Positions 23,430-35,169 of a DNA stretch of 64,000 nucleotides are shown piece by piece. The stretch spans positions 288,211,078 through 288,275,077 of the forward strand of contig NC_133660.1 of NCBI RefSeq assembly GCF_037893015.1, read 5' to 3'. The notes under the pieces are model-generated. The model had not been told where the DNA came from, made no database searches, and worked only from the letters and a program-made list of their open reading frames with translations. Origin of the DNA: Macrotis lagotis. Taxonomy: Eukaryota; Chordata; Mammalia; Peramelemorphia; Peramelidae. Numbering within the stretch: the stretch's first letter is position 1; every line of letters starts with the position of its first letter. The position numbers and the translations under genes were made by a program.

Positions 23430-24395
23430 TCTAAAACTCTGATATTACTATAAATGCTAAGGGAGTGGGAGAGGGAAGGAAGGACAGATAGAAGGGAGAG
23501 AAGGAAAAAGGGGAAAAGGGAAAGGGGAAAGAAAATAGATGGTGGTGGATAGAAGGGGGGAAACAGGTCAAGGGAGGTGGTGTACAGAGGAGTGGTAAGG
23601 TGAAATATGGGGTCAAATGCAAATGGAGGGGAGATAACATGGAGGGCAATAAAGAGTTAGCAATTATAACTGTGATTGTGAATAGAATAAACTCTCCAGT
23701 AAAATGTAAGTGGATAGCACAGTGAAATAAAAATCAGAATCTCACAAAATGCTCCTTACAAGAAATACATTTGAAGCAGAGGGATACATACTGCAGACTG
23801 GAATAGAATATATTATGCTTCAAGTGAAGTGAAAAAAGCAGTAGCAGCAGAACTTATATCAGAAAATCAGTTGCAAAAAAACAGATCTCATTAAAAGAGA
23901 AATAATTAAGAAAACTATAGCTGGCTTATAGGTAACATAGACAATCAAATAATTTCAATACTAAATGTGTATGCACCAAGCAGTATAGCATCCAAGTTCT
24001 TAGAGGAGAAGCTAAATGAGTTCAAGGAAGACATAGACAGCAAAGCTCTACTGCTGAGGATTTCAATCTCTGTCTCTCAAAACGAGATATGTCTAACCAT
24101 AAAACAAACAGAAAGGAGGCTAAGGAAGTGAATAGAATGGTGGAAAACTTAGATATTATAGACCTCTGTAAAAACTGGGATAGAAAGGAATAGAAAATAA
24201 ATTATATTTTTTCCCTTGTGGTACAGGTCATGCAAACAAAAATTGGTCATGTATTAGGGCATAAAACCTTATAATTAGTAGTAGAAACACAAAAATATGG
24301 AATGCATCCTTTTCAGACCACGATGGAATAAGAATCGTGTGTAATAAAGGATTATGAAGAGATAGACCAAAAAAGAAATTGGAAACTAAATAGCT
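23430..24395 (+). mobile_element. L1 (outer), 5' half: inter-ORF region and ORF2 endonuclease
   Basis: A purine-rich inter-ORF segment (GGGAGAGGGAAGGAAGGACA) precedes the start of ORF2. An LQEIHLK-like box (around 23760), then VYAPSSIASKFLEEKLNEFK (about 23968-24030), identifies the APE-type endonuclease domain that nicks target DNA. Stops and small deletions inactivate it. The element is interrupted at about 24395 by a minus-strand L1 and continues at about 32826. Confidence 0.75.
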
Positions 24396-27204
24396 TGATT
24401 TTATTTTTTTATTTTTAAAACATTTATTTATTTTCATTCATTTAAACAGGTATATTTTCAAGTTACAAAATTTCCTTCCACTCTCCCTTCCCACCTGCCT
24501 TGCCCCCAGTAAAAAACAGTCAGGTTAGCATTTCACATACCTATTTTGTTAAATATATTTACAAATTAGTAATTTTTGGTATGAGAAGTTAGGATTAAAG
24601 GAAAGAGTTACATAAGAGATAATTTTAATAAGTGTTCATCAGATTCGGGAGGGGTGTTTTTTTTTTCTGTGTGTTTTGTTTTGCTTTATTTTTCTTCCTC
24701 TGGTTGGGGACAATATAATCCGTAATCTGTCAAAAAAACAATTGTCCTAGCTCTCTGTACTGTCAAGAGGTTGCTTCCAATTCTTTGCCTCTATAAATAT
24801 TTTGGAACATGTAGGACTTTTTCTATTTTCACAATTTCTTCTGGATATAGACCTAGAATTGGAATTACTGGGTCAAAGGGTATGAATAATTCTATTGTTC
24901 TTTGGCAAAGTTCCATATTGCTCTCCAGAAAGGTTGGTCACAACTCCACCAGCTACGCATCAATGTCACAATCCTCCCACAACCTCTCTACCATTGATCA
25001 CCTTCCCTTTTTCTCATTTGGGCTAATCTAATAGGTTTGAGATGATACCTCATTGTTGCTTTAATTTGCATTTCTCTAATCAATAGTGATTTGGAACATT
25101 TTTTCATAGGCTTATATATTGCTTTAATTTCTTCATTTGAAAACTGTCTGTTCATATCCTTTGACCATTTGTCAATTGGGGAATGACTTGTGACCTTATA
25201 AATTTGATGCAGTTCTCTCTCTATATTTTAGAAATGAGATCTTTATCAGAACTCCTGGTAGTGAATATTGTTTCCCAGCTTTACTCTTTTCTTCTTATTT
25301 TGGGAGCATTGATTTTATTAGTGTAAAAACATTTTAATTTAATATAGACAAAATCATTCATTTTGCAGTTTATAATGTACTCTAATTCTTGTTAGGTCAA
25401 AAATGTTTCCCTTTTCCATAGATCAGATTGATAGAATATTTTTATTCTATTATCTATGGTATCACTCTTTATGTCTAAATATTGTACCCATTTTGACCTT
25501 ATTTTGGTGAGATGTGGATCTATGCCTAGTTTTGGTTATTTTTTTCCATTTTTCCTAACAAGTTTTGTCAAATACTGAGTTCTTATCCCAGAGGCTGATG
25601 TCCTTGGATTTGTCAAATAGTAGATTGCTGTAGTTGTTACTGCATTTTATATTGAATCTATCCTAATCCATTGATCCATTACTCTATTTTTTAACCAGTA
25701 CCAGGTAGTTTTATTGACTGCTGTTTTATAATACAGTTTTAGATCAGGTAGAGCTAGGCCACCTTCCTTTACAGCTTTTTTTCCCATCAGTTCCCTTGCT
25801 ATTCTTGCCCTTTTGTTGCTCCAGATGAATTTTGTTACTATTTTTTCTAGCCTGGTAAAGTATTTATTTGGTAGTTTGATTGGTATAGCACTAAATAAGT
25901 AATTTAATTTGGGTAGAATTGCCATTTTTATTATATTAGTTCGATCTAACCATGAGCATTTGATATTTTTCCAATTGTTTAGAACTGATTTTATTTGGGT
26001 GAGGAGAGTTTTATAATTGTGTTTATACAATTTCTGACTTTGTCTTGGGAGGTAGATTCCCTGGTTTTTTTAATGTTATCTACAATTATTTTAAATGGAA
26101 TTTCTCTCTCTTTCTTGTTCTTGGGCTTTGCTGTTCATACATAGAAATGCTGATCATGTATGTGGGTTTATTTAATATCCTGCTACTTTGCTGAATGTGT
26201 TAATTGTTTCAAGGAGTATTTTTAGATGCTTTTCTTGGATTCTCTAGATATGACATCATATCATCTGCAAAGAGTGAAAGTTCTGCTTCCTCATTGACAA
26301 TTCTCATTCCTTCAATTTGTTTTTCTTCTCTTATTGCTACTGCTAGCATTTCTAATACTATATTGAATAGTAATGGTGATAGTAGGCATCCTTGTCTCAC
26401 CCTTGAATTTATTGGAAATGCTCTGAGTTTATTTCCATTAAAATATAATATTTGTTGATAGTTTTAGATAGATACTATTTATTATTTTAAGGAAAACTCC
26501 ATTTATCCCTATACTTTCTAGTCTTTTTAATAGGAATGGATGTTATATTTTATCAAAGGCTTTTTCAGCCTCAATTGAGATAATCATATGGTTTCTGTTG
26601 GTTTTACTGTTGATATGCTTAATTATGTTGAGTGCTTTCCTAATGTTGAACCATCTGCCTGGTATAAATCCACTGGATCATGGTGAATTAACCTAATAGT
26701 AACTTGCTGTAGTCTCATTGCTAAAATTTTATTTAAGATTTTTGCATAATATTCATTAGGAAGATTGGTCTATAATTTTCTTTTTCTGTTTTGGTTCTTC
26801 CTGGTTTAGGTATCAGCACCATGTTGGTTTCATAAAAGGAGTTTGGGAGAACTCCTTCCTCTCATATTTTTAAAATAGTTTATGTAGAATAAGAAATAGT
26901 TTTTCCTAAAATGTTTGATAGAATTCATTTGCAAATCCATCTGGACCTGGAGGCTTTTTCTTAGGGTGTTTATTGTTGGTTTCTTCAATTTCTTTTTCTG
27001 AAATGGGGTTAAGTAATTTATTTCCTCTTTTGTTAATCTGGACAGTTTGTATTTTTGTAAATATTCATCCATTTCACTCATTTGTTGGCATACAGTTTGG
27101 CAAAGTAGGTCCAAATTATCTCTTTCATTTCCTCCTCATTGGTAGTTAGTTCAACCTTTCCATTTTTGATACTAGTTACTTGGTTATCTCCTCTCTCTTT
27201 TTTT

Positions 27205-27357
27205 AATTTTTAGGGATTTTTTGGCAAGGCAAATGATGTTAAGTGGCTTGCCCAAGGCCATACAGCTAGGTAATTATTAAGTGTCTGAGTCTGGATTTGA
27301 ATTCAGATACTTCTGACTCCAGGGCTGGTGCTTTGTCCACTGCACCACCTAGCCACT
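27205..27357 (-). mobile_element. tRNA-derived SINE in inner L1 ORF2
   Basis: Reverse-oriented copy (GGCAAGGCAAATGATGTTAA to GCACCACCTAGCCACTCC). CCTCTCTCTTTTTTTAAT on both sides is the target-site duplication. Confidence 0.93.
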
Positions 27358-27754
27358 CCTCCTCTCTCTTTTTTTAATCAGATTAACCAGAGGTTTGTCT
27401 ATTTTATTGGCTTTTTCATAACACCAGCTCTTAGATTTATTTATGAGATCAATGTTTTATGGGCTTTTTTTTGCTTTCTATTTTATTAATGTCTCTCTTG
27501 ATTTGCAAATTTCTAGTTTGCTATTTAATCAGGAATGCTTAATTTGTTCTTTTTTAGCTTTTTTAGATGCAAACCCAATTCATTGGTGTGAGGGATAAAA
27601 ATCCATTTAAAAATATAGAGACTCCTCTGAACAAAAAAGAAAGTTTATTTTGTTTTTTCTCAAGAAAAGGGCACACTCCAAGTCTCACAAAAGTAATGAA
27701 GATCAAGGAGCTGCCCCAGGTGATGGTCAAGCAAGATCATATGGCCTAGGGTGG

Positions 27755-27828
27755 CTAGGTGGCTCAATGGATAGAGCACAACTCCTGTTCTCCCAGTCTA
27801 TCACCAAAAACCTTAAAAAAAAAAAAAG
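27755..27828 (+). mobile_element. Truncated/chimeric SINE in LTR copy A
   Basis: Has a normal SINE head (GGGTGGCTAGGTGGCTCAAT) and a normal CCTTAAAAAAA tail. The middle ~80 bases are missing and replaced by CTGTTCTCCCAGTCTATCAC, which matches the LTR's own sequence at 28252-28272 (CTGTTCTCCCAGTCTAACAC). Approximate flanking duplication: GATCATATGGCCTAG and GATTGTATGGGCTAG. Confidence 0.75.
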
Positions 27829-27989
27829 ATTGTATGGGCTAGCATGATTCCCCCGCCCAGGCCCCTCTCTTCCAACCTGATTGGTTAAGGTTTTCAGAGT
27901 TACAATCTTTAGGTAAAAAAGAGAAGAATAAAAGGTTTTCCTAGAATATTACCTCACCATCCAGATGGTGAGAGTATCTGAAGATTCTT

Positions 27990-28158
27990 TTTTTTGTTTG
28001 TTTGGCTTTTTTTTTTTAGGTTTTGAAAGGCAGTGGGGTTAAGTGGCTTGCCCAAGGCCACATAGCTAAGTAATTATTAAGTGTCTGAGGTGGATTTGAA
28101 CTCTGATACTCCTGACTCCAGGGCCAGTGCTCTATACACTATGCCACCTAGCCACCCC
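27990..28158 (-). mobile_element. tRNA-derived SINE in LTR copy A
   Basis: Reverse copy with the T-rich tail first and GCCACCTAGCCACCCC at the end. Near-consensus core CTTGCCCAAGGCCACATAGC. Confidence 0.92.
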
Positions 28159-29112
28159 CAGGGAAGAAGATTTCTAAAGACTTTCTGTTGTCTATCTAAA
28201 TGATTTAAAGTCTGTGTATGCAAGGTCATCTTAGTAGGAGGAAGCAGTCTACTGTTCTCCCAGTCTAACACCAAATAGGTGGCTAATTAAGAATGCAAGG
28301 TCTCTTCTCTGGAAGTATTCCACTATTTCCCTCCCTAACAGAATCTGGAGGGTGTCTGAATGGGAATGCAAAGCCTCTCTCCCTCTTTCTTCTAAGAATA
28401 GTCTAGGAGTAATAGTCTGTCTTTGTTTTAATGATTTTTTAACCCTGAGAGTACTTAACTAGGAATATTAACTCTTAAGAGGGAATATTCCACTCATTGA
28501 TCTCCTCTTTCCCTATTTTATTCATATAGGCAGTTAGATATATAATATTTCCCTTCAAAACTGCCTTGTTACATCCCATACATTTTGGTATGATGTCTCA
28601 TTATTATCATTTTCTCAGATATAATTATTTATTATTTCTATCATTTGCTGTTTGATCCACCCATTATTGAAGATAAAGTTATTTAATTTCCAATTAGTTC
28701 TTGGTTTATTTTCCCTGAACTCTTTATTACATATAATTTTTATGGCATCATGATCTGGCATTTCTGCCATTCTGCATTTGATTTTAAGGTTTTTGTGCCC
28801 TAGTACATGGTCAGTTTTAGTGAAGGTGCCATGTACTGCTAAGAAAAAGGTATACTCTTTTATATCCCCATTAAGTTTTCTCTAGAGGTCTATCATATCT
28901 AAGTTTTCTAAGATTTCTTAATTTCCTTCGTGTTTATTTTGTTGTTAGATTTATCTAGTTTTGAGAGAGGGATGTTGAGGTCTTCCATTATTAAAATTTT
29001 GCTGTCCATTTCTCCTTGTAAGTCACTCAATTTTTCCTCTAGGAATCTGGAAGCTATCCCACTAGGTGCATACGTGTTTAGTATTGCTATAGCTTCATTT
29101 CCAATGGTGCCT

Positions 29113-29268
29113 TTTTTTCTTTTAGATTTTTTGCAAGGCAGTGGGGTTAAGTAGCTTGCCAAGGTCACATGGCTAGGTAATTATTAAGTGTCTGAGGCTG
29201 GATTTGAACTTAGGTACTCCCGACTCCAGGGCAGGTGCTCTATCCACTGTACCACCTAGCATCCCCAC
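29113..29268 (-). mobile_element. tRNA-derived SINE in inner L1 endonuclease region
   Basis: Reverse copy. CCAATGGTGCCTTTT before it and again just after it (29268-29282) gives a clear target-site duplication. Confidence 0.93.
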
Positions 29269-29519
29269 CAATGGTGCCTTTTAAGAAGTAGTTTCCTTCC
29301 TTATGCCTTTTAATGAGATTGATTTTTGCTTTTACTTTGAGATTAGAATCGATAATGGAGACTTTTTTCCTTCAGCTGAGATATTTTTTCCAACCTTTTA
29401 CCTTTACCCTGTGTGTATCTTTCTGTTTCAGATGTGTTTCTTGTAAACAACTTATTATAGGATTCTGATTTTTAATCTGTTCTACTATCCATTTCCCGTG
29501 CTATGGGACAGTTCATCCC

Positions 29520-30900
29520 ATTTATATTTATAGTTAAGATCACTAATTGTGTATTTCTCTCTATACTACCTTTCTCCATTTATATTTATCTTTCCTTTTC
29601 TCTCATTCCTCCTCACCAAAATTTTACTACCTTTCCCCTTTGATTTACCTTTAAAAATTTAACTTTCAGTTTATTTTCACTTATACTGTTGCCTTTCCTT
29701 TTATCAGTCCCTTCTTCCCTTTTCTTTTCAGTTCCCTGTCCCCACATTCCCTATAGATTAGGGTAGATTTTTAAACCCAAATGAGAATGTATCTTCTTCC
29801 CTCTCTGGGCTAAATCTATTGAATAGAATTTATACCGCAATCACATTCTTTCCCTCTATAATTATAAATCTTTGTGCCTCTTCCCTCGGTGCTTTAATAT
29901 TATTAGTCAGGCATCATCAATCACAGTTCTTGTTTGCTTGATAAGTTTCTACTGTTATGAAGATATCACAGATTGTTTACTTGGCTGTTTGATAAGCAAC
30001 ATTGACTCAAATTTCATCAAATTATAATTATAATCATTTTTTCACCTTACACTCTCTTCGAGTATTTTTCAACTACATACAATCCTCTTCACAAGCCAAA
30101 GTATCATCCAAAGTCTTATCATTTCTTGATCTGTGCCCCTCCCCCCCAGTTATTTTCTTTCTTACTTTGCCTCCCTACCTCCCACTCAAGGTACTTAACA
30201 CCTTGTTAAGTGAACCAAGGCCCTTTGTCTCTCCTACTTTAACCGGCCCCACCCAGGATATTTAACACCTTTTTAAGGGAAGCATCCTGATCTAATTAAA
30301 TAAAAGTATCTTGAAGATCTCTAATTACTGGGAAGCTCTGGAGGTCTCAGGATTCTAAAATGATTTTAAGAGACACACTGTCTCAAGGTCCTTGCAGTTA
30401 ATAATGCCTTCATTAGACAAGATGCTTAGCACCTTGTGCATTAAGCCAGTCAAAATGTAATGAGATACTTAAGTTAAAGTTGACACTCCTGCTTTTATTT
30501 TCCCCTAGGGTTTTTTATCTCAAACATAGTGATGTGATCTCTGACATCTTCAATTGAGAGAGAAGACCCAATTAAACCTATATCTCTTAGGTTCATTCTC
30601 TTCAATTATATTCTACCTTCTAATTATACTTAGAGAAGTAAAGTTATAATGAGTTAAAATTGTTATATCTTCCCTTTTAGCGTCCAAGATTTGTTTAAAA
30701 CAGTTCTTTTTTTTCAGTCCCCTTTTATATTTACCTTTTTAATGTAACTTTTCAGTCATGTATTTGGCAATTGAATGCTATGCTCAGTTCTGGTCTTTGT
30801 GTCAGGAAATTCTGGAAATTCTCTATTTTATTGAATACCCATCTTTTCCCTTGACAATATTTGCTGAATTTTGCAGGGTAAAACATTCTGGGCTGTAACC
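29520..30900. other. Inter-ORF region of inner L1, unusually long
   Basis: Between the ORF2 start (about 29480) and the ORF1 end (about 30900) lie about 1.4 kb, against roughly 0.6 kb in the L1 at 45-51 kb. The excess, about 30060-30560, has repeated GTACTTAACACCTTGTTAAG-like strings and an AAATAAAAG. It may be a further inserted element. Boundaries not resolved. Confidence 0.4.
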
Positions 30901-31075
30901 CCAGGTCCTTAGCTGTCCAAAATGTTATTCTAGTTCTTTTGATCCTTCAATGTTCTTTTTTGCTATTTCTAATATTCTCTCTTTTATTTGATGGTTCTGG
31001 AATTTGGCTATTATAACCCTTGGAGTTTTTATCCTAGGAGTCTCTTTCTGGAGGGGTTCTGTGGATTCTTTTGAG

Positions 31076-31745
31076 TGGGATATTCCCTCTTAAGAGTTAA
31101 TATTCCTACTGAAGTCCTCTCAGGAATAAAAATCAAAGACAGACTATTCTTCTTAGGCTATTCTTATAAGAAAGAAGGAGAGAGACCTTACATTCCAAGT
31201 CAGACACCCTCTGGATTCTGTTAGGGGAGAAAACAGTGGACTATTTCCAGAGAGACCTTGCAATTTAGTTTGTTACCTATTTGATGATTAAACTATCTTA
31301 ACAGGGAGGACAGTAGACTGTTACCATTAAAACAAACAATCAAACAAACATTGCATTCCAACAAAGTTCATAAGACTCCACTTGTTTGATGATAAATAAA
31401 CTGTTATTTCAATAAAATAGTTATAATCCTGAAGGTTATTCTCATTGGATGGTGAGGTAATATTTTATGAAAACTTTTCATTCTTTTCTTTGTTGCTTGG
31501 GTAGATTTTCACAAATAGAATGTAACTCTGAAGACTAACCAATGTGTTGTCAGAGAGGGACAAAAGGAAGGAGGAGGGGATCTTGTTAGACCATATAATC
31601 TTGCTTGACTGTCAATTCGGGGCAACTCCTTGATCTTCACTACCTTTGCAAGACTTGGAGTGTGCTCTTTTCTCTAGAAAAGCCAAAATAAACTTTCTTT
31701 TTTGTTTAGAGGAGTCTCTATATTTTTAAAGTGGATTTTTTATCC
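31076..31745 (+). mobile_element. Solo LTR (copy B), plus orientation
   Basis: Begins TGGGATATTCCCTCTTAAGA and ends GGATTTTTTATCCCACA, giving imperfect terminal inverted TGGGATA/TATCCCA. The AATAAA signal lies near 31686. Homologous to the reverse complement of 27586-28495 after its SINEs are removed. No internal retroviral genes. Inserted in the ORF1 region of the inner L1. Confidence 0.75.
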
Positions 31746-32825
31746 CACATACTTTCAATTGTTATATTGTTATTTTGTTCTAGTAGATTGGGGCTGGTTT
31801 CCCTTATAATTTCCTGCATGAGTTTTCCAGGTTCTTCTGTTGATGCAGGCTTTCTAGGATTCCAATGATTCCTAGATTATCTTTCCTGGATCTGCTTTCC
31901 AGGTCATTCATTTTCCCTAGAAGATATTTTACATTTTCTTCAATTTTTTCAGCCTCTTTAATTTTGTTTCATGGAAACTTCTAATCTTGTAGATTAATTA
32001 GTTTCTAACAGTCTAGTTTTTAGTATTTTGCTTTCTTCAATTACCATTTGTGTTTCCTTTTTTAAAAGTGTTGAATTCTCTGGTCATCTTTTCACAATTT
32101 TCCTGCATGACTCTCATTTCTTTTTTTCCATTTTTCTTCTTCCTCTCTTCTTTGGTTTTTAAATCATTTTTCAAGCTCTTCAATGAGCTATTGTATTTGA
32201 GTCCAGTTTATAGATTGTTTTGACACCTCTGTGAGTGACTTTTCACTGCCTTCTTCATATATGGCATTGCTGTCATCTTTATCTGTAAAGTAGTTTTCTA
32301 TAATGAGTGCTCTTTTAGCTTTTTTGCTCATCTTTGTTGTTGTAATTTTGCTCCTGGGGTATGTAGAGTATAGATCCAAGCTTTTATTTCACTGGCACTG
32401 GGCTCTGATCCTGGGCTTGTTGTTGGCCAAGATGTTGCCTATGAAGTTCAGGCCTTGTCTTTGCAGAGGTCCCCCCCACCTTTATGTCCAGTTTCTGACT
32501 TAACAGAGGATTGTTCTCAATTGCTATCCAGCTGTCAGGACCTCTGTTATTATTAAGCTGTGGGGACCTGGATTGTACTTTGGTTAAATGCCTCCTACTG
32601 ACTTTCCCCTCTGTCCTGCCTCCTGAACTTTTCTTTCCCTGTTCCCCCAAAGAGACACACCTTCAATGAAAATCCTCCATGATTTCTATGGTTGAAAATT
32701 TCTTTGACTCTTCTTTCTTGGTGGGATCCCTAGTCTGAATGACAGAGTAGAGCCTTCATGTATCTTTGGTAGGGAAAGGCTCCAGGAACTTCTTAACTTT
32801 TTGCCACAATCTTGGCTCCACTCCA

Positions 32826-33495
32826 ATAGCCTAATTTTAAAGAATGAGTAGACCAAACAACAAATGATAGAAGGAATTCATGATTTCATCCAAGACAATG
32901 ACAATAATGAGAGAATATACAAAAACTTATGGAATACAAACACAGCAGTTATTAGGGGATGCTTTATATCTCTAAATGCTTGCATGAATAAAATAGAGAA
33001 AGATGGAAACCATGTATTGAGCATGTAACTAAAAAAAAGTAAGAGAAAGAACAAATAAATAATCCCAAATTAAAAATTAAATTAGAAATTCTGTAAATTA
33101 AAGGTGAAATTAATAAAATTGAAAACAAGAAAACTGAATGAATTAAAAAAACAGGAAGTTGGTTTAGGAAAAGACCAATAAAATAGATAAAATTTTGTTT
33201 AATTTCATGAAAAAAATTAGAAAACAAAATTACTAGTATTAAAAATGAAAAAGGTGAATTTACCACCAATGAGGAAGAAATTGAAGTAATAATTCAGAAC
33301 TATTTTGATCAAATGAATTTCAATGAATTGGATGATCTAAGTGAAATGGATGAATATTAACAAAAATATAAATTGTCCAGGTTAAAAGAAGAGGAAATAA
33401 ATGCTTAAACAACCCTATCTCAGAAAAAGAAATTCAACAAGTCATCAGTGAATTACCTACGAAAAAACTTCCAATTTCTAGGGCAAAGCAATGTG
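32826..33495 (+). mobile_element. L1 (outer), continuation: ORF2 middle part
   Basis: Directly continues the ORF2 text broken at 24395 (RQTTNDRRNS-like, then FIQDNDNNERIYKNLWNTNT region). Ends near 33495 within the linker before the RT domain. Inactive. Together with 23430-24395 it brackets the inner L1. Confidence 0.75.
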
Positions 33496-34206
33496 AAGCT
33501 CACATGCCCCTGGAGTTGTTCCCTACACAAAGCTAAATGATGCCTCTATATATATTAAAGCTACAGATCCCACCAATTACAGACAAGACTAAAAGAAATT
33601 TTCAGTGTTAGATAGCATGGAGTATCTTCAGTGAAGGTCTGTCTCTTTGGGGCAAAAGAGGAAATGAGCCCAGTTAGGCTGCAAGGCCAGAAAGCCAGTT
33701 TGGGGGTGGGGGGGTGGGGTTTAGCCACAAGGCCTTCCAGGTTCCAACAATCTGATAACAGCACAGGTCCTGCAGTTATCCAGCAAGCCAGCAGGAAGGG
33801 TCCTAATCCCAAACAAAGTCTGAACCCTGGGAATACTAGGGCAAAAGACAGGATCCGATTGGGAACAAACCATTGTATAATCAGAATCTGGACATAAAAG
33901 AGACATAAAAGATCTGCAAAGGCAAGATCTTAACTGCATAGGGTACCAAGGACAAGTCAGGGGTAAGAACCCAGGCCCAGCATAAAAAGATTGGGTCTAC
34001 ACACCCTCTACCCCAGATTTAGAGCTCAGATAATCAAAGGAAGGAAACACTTAAAAGGTTGTTTACTATAGAAAGTGACTATGCCATCTCAGAAAAAGAA
34101 AACACTGAACAATAACCCACAGGGCTAGTCTCAAAAGAATCTATGAATTGGACTCAAATCCAAAAGATCCCTGAAGAGCTTAAAAAAGAATGTAAAACAA
34201 AATAAG

Positions 34207-34338
34207 AGGGGCAGCTAGGTGAGGAATTGGCCCTGGAGTCAGGAGGACCTGAGTTCAAATCTAGTTTAGATACTTAAAAGTTATCTAGCCATATGATCTT
34301 GGGCAAGTTGCTTAACCCCACTGCCTTGTAAAAAAGAA
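34207..34338 (+). mobile_element. tRNA-derived SINE, internally short head
   Basis: GGGGCAGCTAGGTGAGGAATTGGCCC shows a short deletion in the head. The B box GTTCAAATC and the end ACTGCCTTGTAAAAAAG are present. Confidence 0.88.
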
Positions 34339-34438
34339 GAGAGGAAAAAGAAAAATGGAGAAAAGAAATGCGAGTCATGTAGAAAAATTATGAAAAATTG
34401 TACAAAGAAATCAACTCCTTTAAAAGTAAAAATAACTT

Positions 34439-34588
34439 GGGGTGGCTAGGTGGCACAATGGATAGAGCACCAGCCCTGGATTCAGGAGTACCTGAGTCCA
34501 AATCCGGCCCCAGACACTTAATAATTATCTAGTTGTGTGGCCTTGGGCAAGTCACTTAAATCCATTACCTTGCCAAAAATCTAAATAA
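34439..34588 (+). mobile_element. tRNA-derived SINE with target-site duplication
   Basis: GGGTGGCTAGGTGGCACAAT to ATTACCTTGCCAAAAATC. GTAAAAATAACT flanks both ends. Confidence 0.93.
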
Positions 34589-35014
34589 AAGGTAAAAATA
34601 ACTAATTGGTAAAAGAATGTAACTCTTCAAAACATAAATTCGAGCAGCTGATAAAAAGGACTTGCGAATCAGCAAAGAGTAAAATTAATCAACTGGAAAA
34701 GGAAACACAAAAAGCCAATTGAAAAAATAAAACTCTAAACATTACAATTGGATAAATTGAAACCAATGAATCTCCAAGAGTATAAGATTCCATCAAACAA
34801 ATTAAAAGGCTGAAAACATCTTTCAGAATTTTGAATTGATTGTAATGGAACCACTTAAGGCAGGGGCTTACCCTTACATCTGATGGATTCCAAGGAGAAT
34901 TTCATGAATCTCATAAAAAATTATTACTACTGTTACAATCATCATTCTCAAGAATTTAGAAAAGAATAAAAATACCAAAAAATACATGGTTGTACTCTAG
35001 AATCTTGCATTCCA

Positions 35015-35168
35015 GGGGTGGCTAGGTGGTACAGTGGATAGAGCAGCGGCCCTGCATTCAGGAGTACCTGAGTTCAAATCTGGCTTCAGACACTTAATAC
35101 TTACCTAACTGTGTGGCCTTGGGCAAGTCATTTAACCCCATTTGCCTTGCAAAATCCTTAAAAAAAAG
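35015..35168 (+). mobile_element. tRNA-derived SINE with target-site duplication
   Basis: GGGGTGGCTAGGTGGTACAG to TTTGCCTTGCAAAATCC. Flanks GAATCTTGCATTCC and GAATCTTGTATTCC differ by one base. Confidence 0.93.
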
Positions 35169-35169
35169 A

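Larger units (their letters stand above)
27586..28495 (-). mobile_element. Solo LTR (copy A), minus orientation
   Basis: On the minus strand it begins near TGGAATATTCCCTCTTAAGA (28494) and ends near TTTTTATCCCTCACA (27586). An AATAAA polyadenylation signal lies about 60 bases before the end (AAAATAAACTTTCTTTTTTG). It is homologous in reverse to 31076-31745. No gag, pol or env sequence adjoins it, so it is a solo LTR of an endogenous retrovirus-like element. Two SINEs (27755-27828 and 27990-28158) sit inside it. Confidence 0.7.
24396..32825 (-). mobile_element. L1 (inner), nearly full length, inactive, inserted in the outer L1
   Basis: Read on the minus strand. The 5' end is near 32825 (GGAGTGGAGCCAAGATTGTG). 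An ORF1 start at 32379-32188 has the KKAKRALIIENYFTDK motif. Decayed ORF1 runs on to about 30900, then a long inter-ORF region. ORF2 carries endonuclease (NTYAPSGIASRFLEEKL near 29080), RT ([20 protein letters not shown] then FADDMM near 26390-26250) and C-terminal part (26030-25647, KLNYLFSAIPIKLPNKYF). The 3'UTR ends in an A-rich tail at 24396-24420. SINEs interrupt it at 27205, 27990 and 29113, and LTRs at about 27586 and 31076. The flanks share an approximate duplication, AATAGCTTGATTTTA against AATAGCCTAATTTTA. Multiple frameshifts. Confidence 0.85.
33496..34990 (+). mobile_element. L1/half-L1 5'UTR and ORF1 remnant
   Basis: A GC-richer segment (33600-34030) is followed by a KK-E-N-rich decayed ORF1 (34060-34820) with LKKECKTK-like and coiled-coil text. 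Two SINEs, at 34207 and 34439, break it. Older and more diverged than the other copies; the exact type was not determined. Confidence 0.5.
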
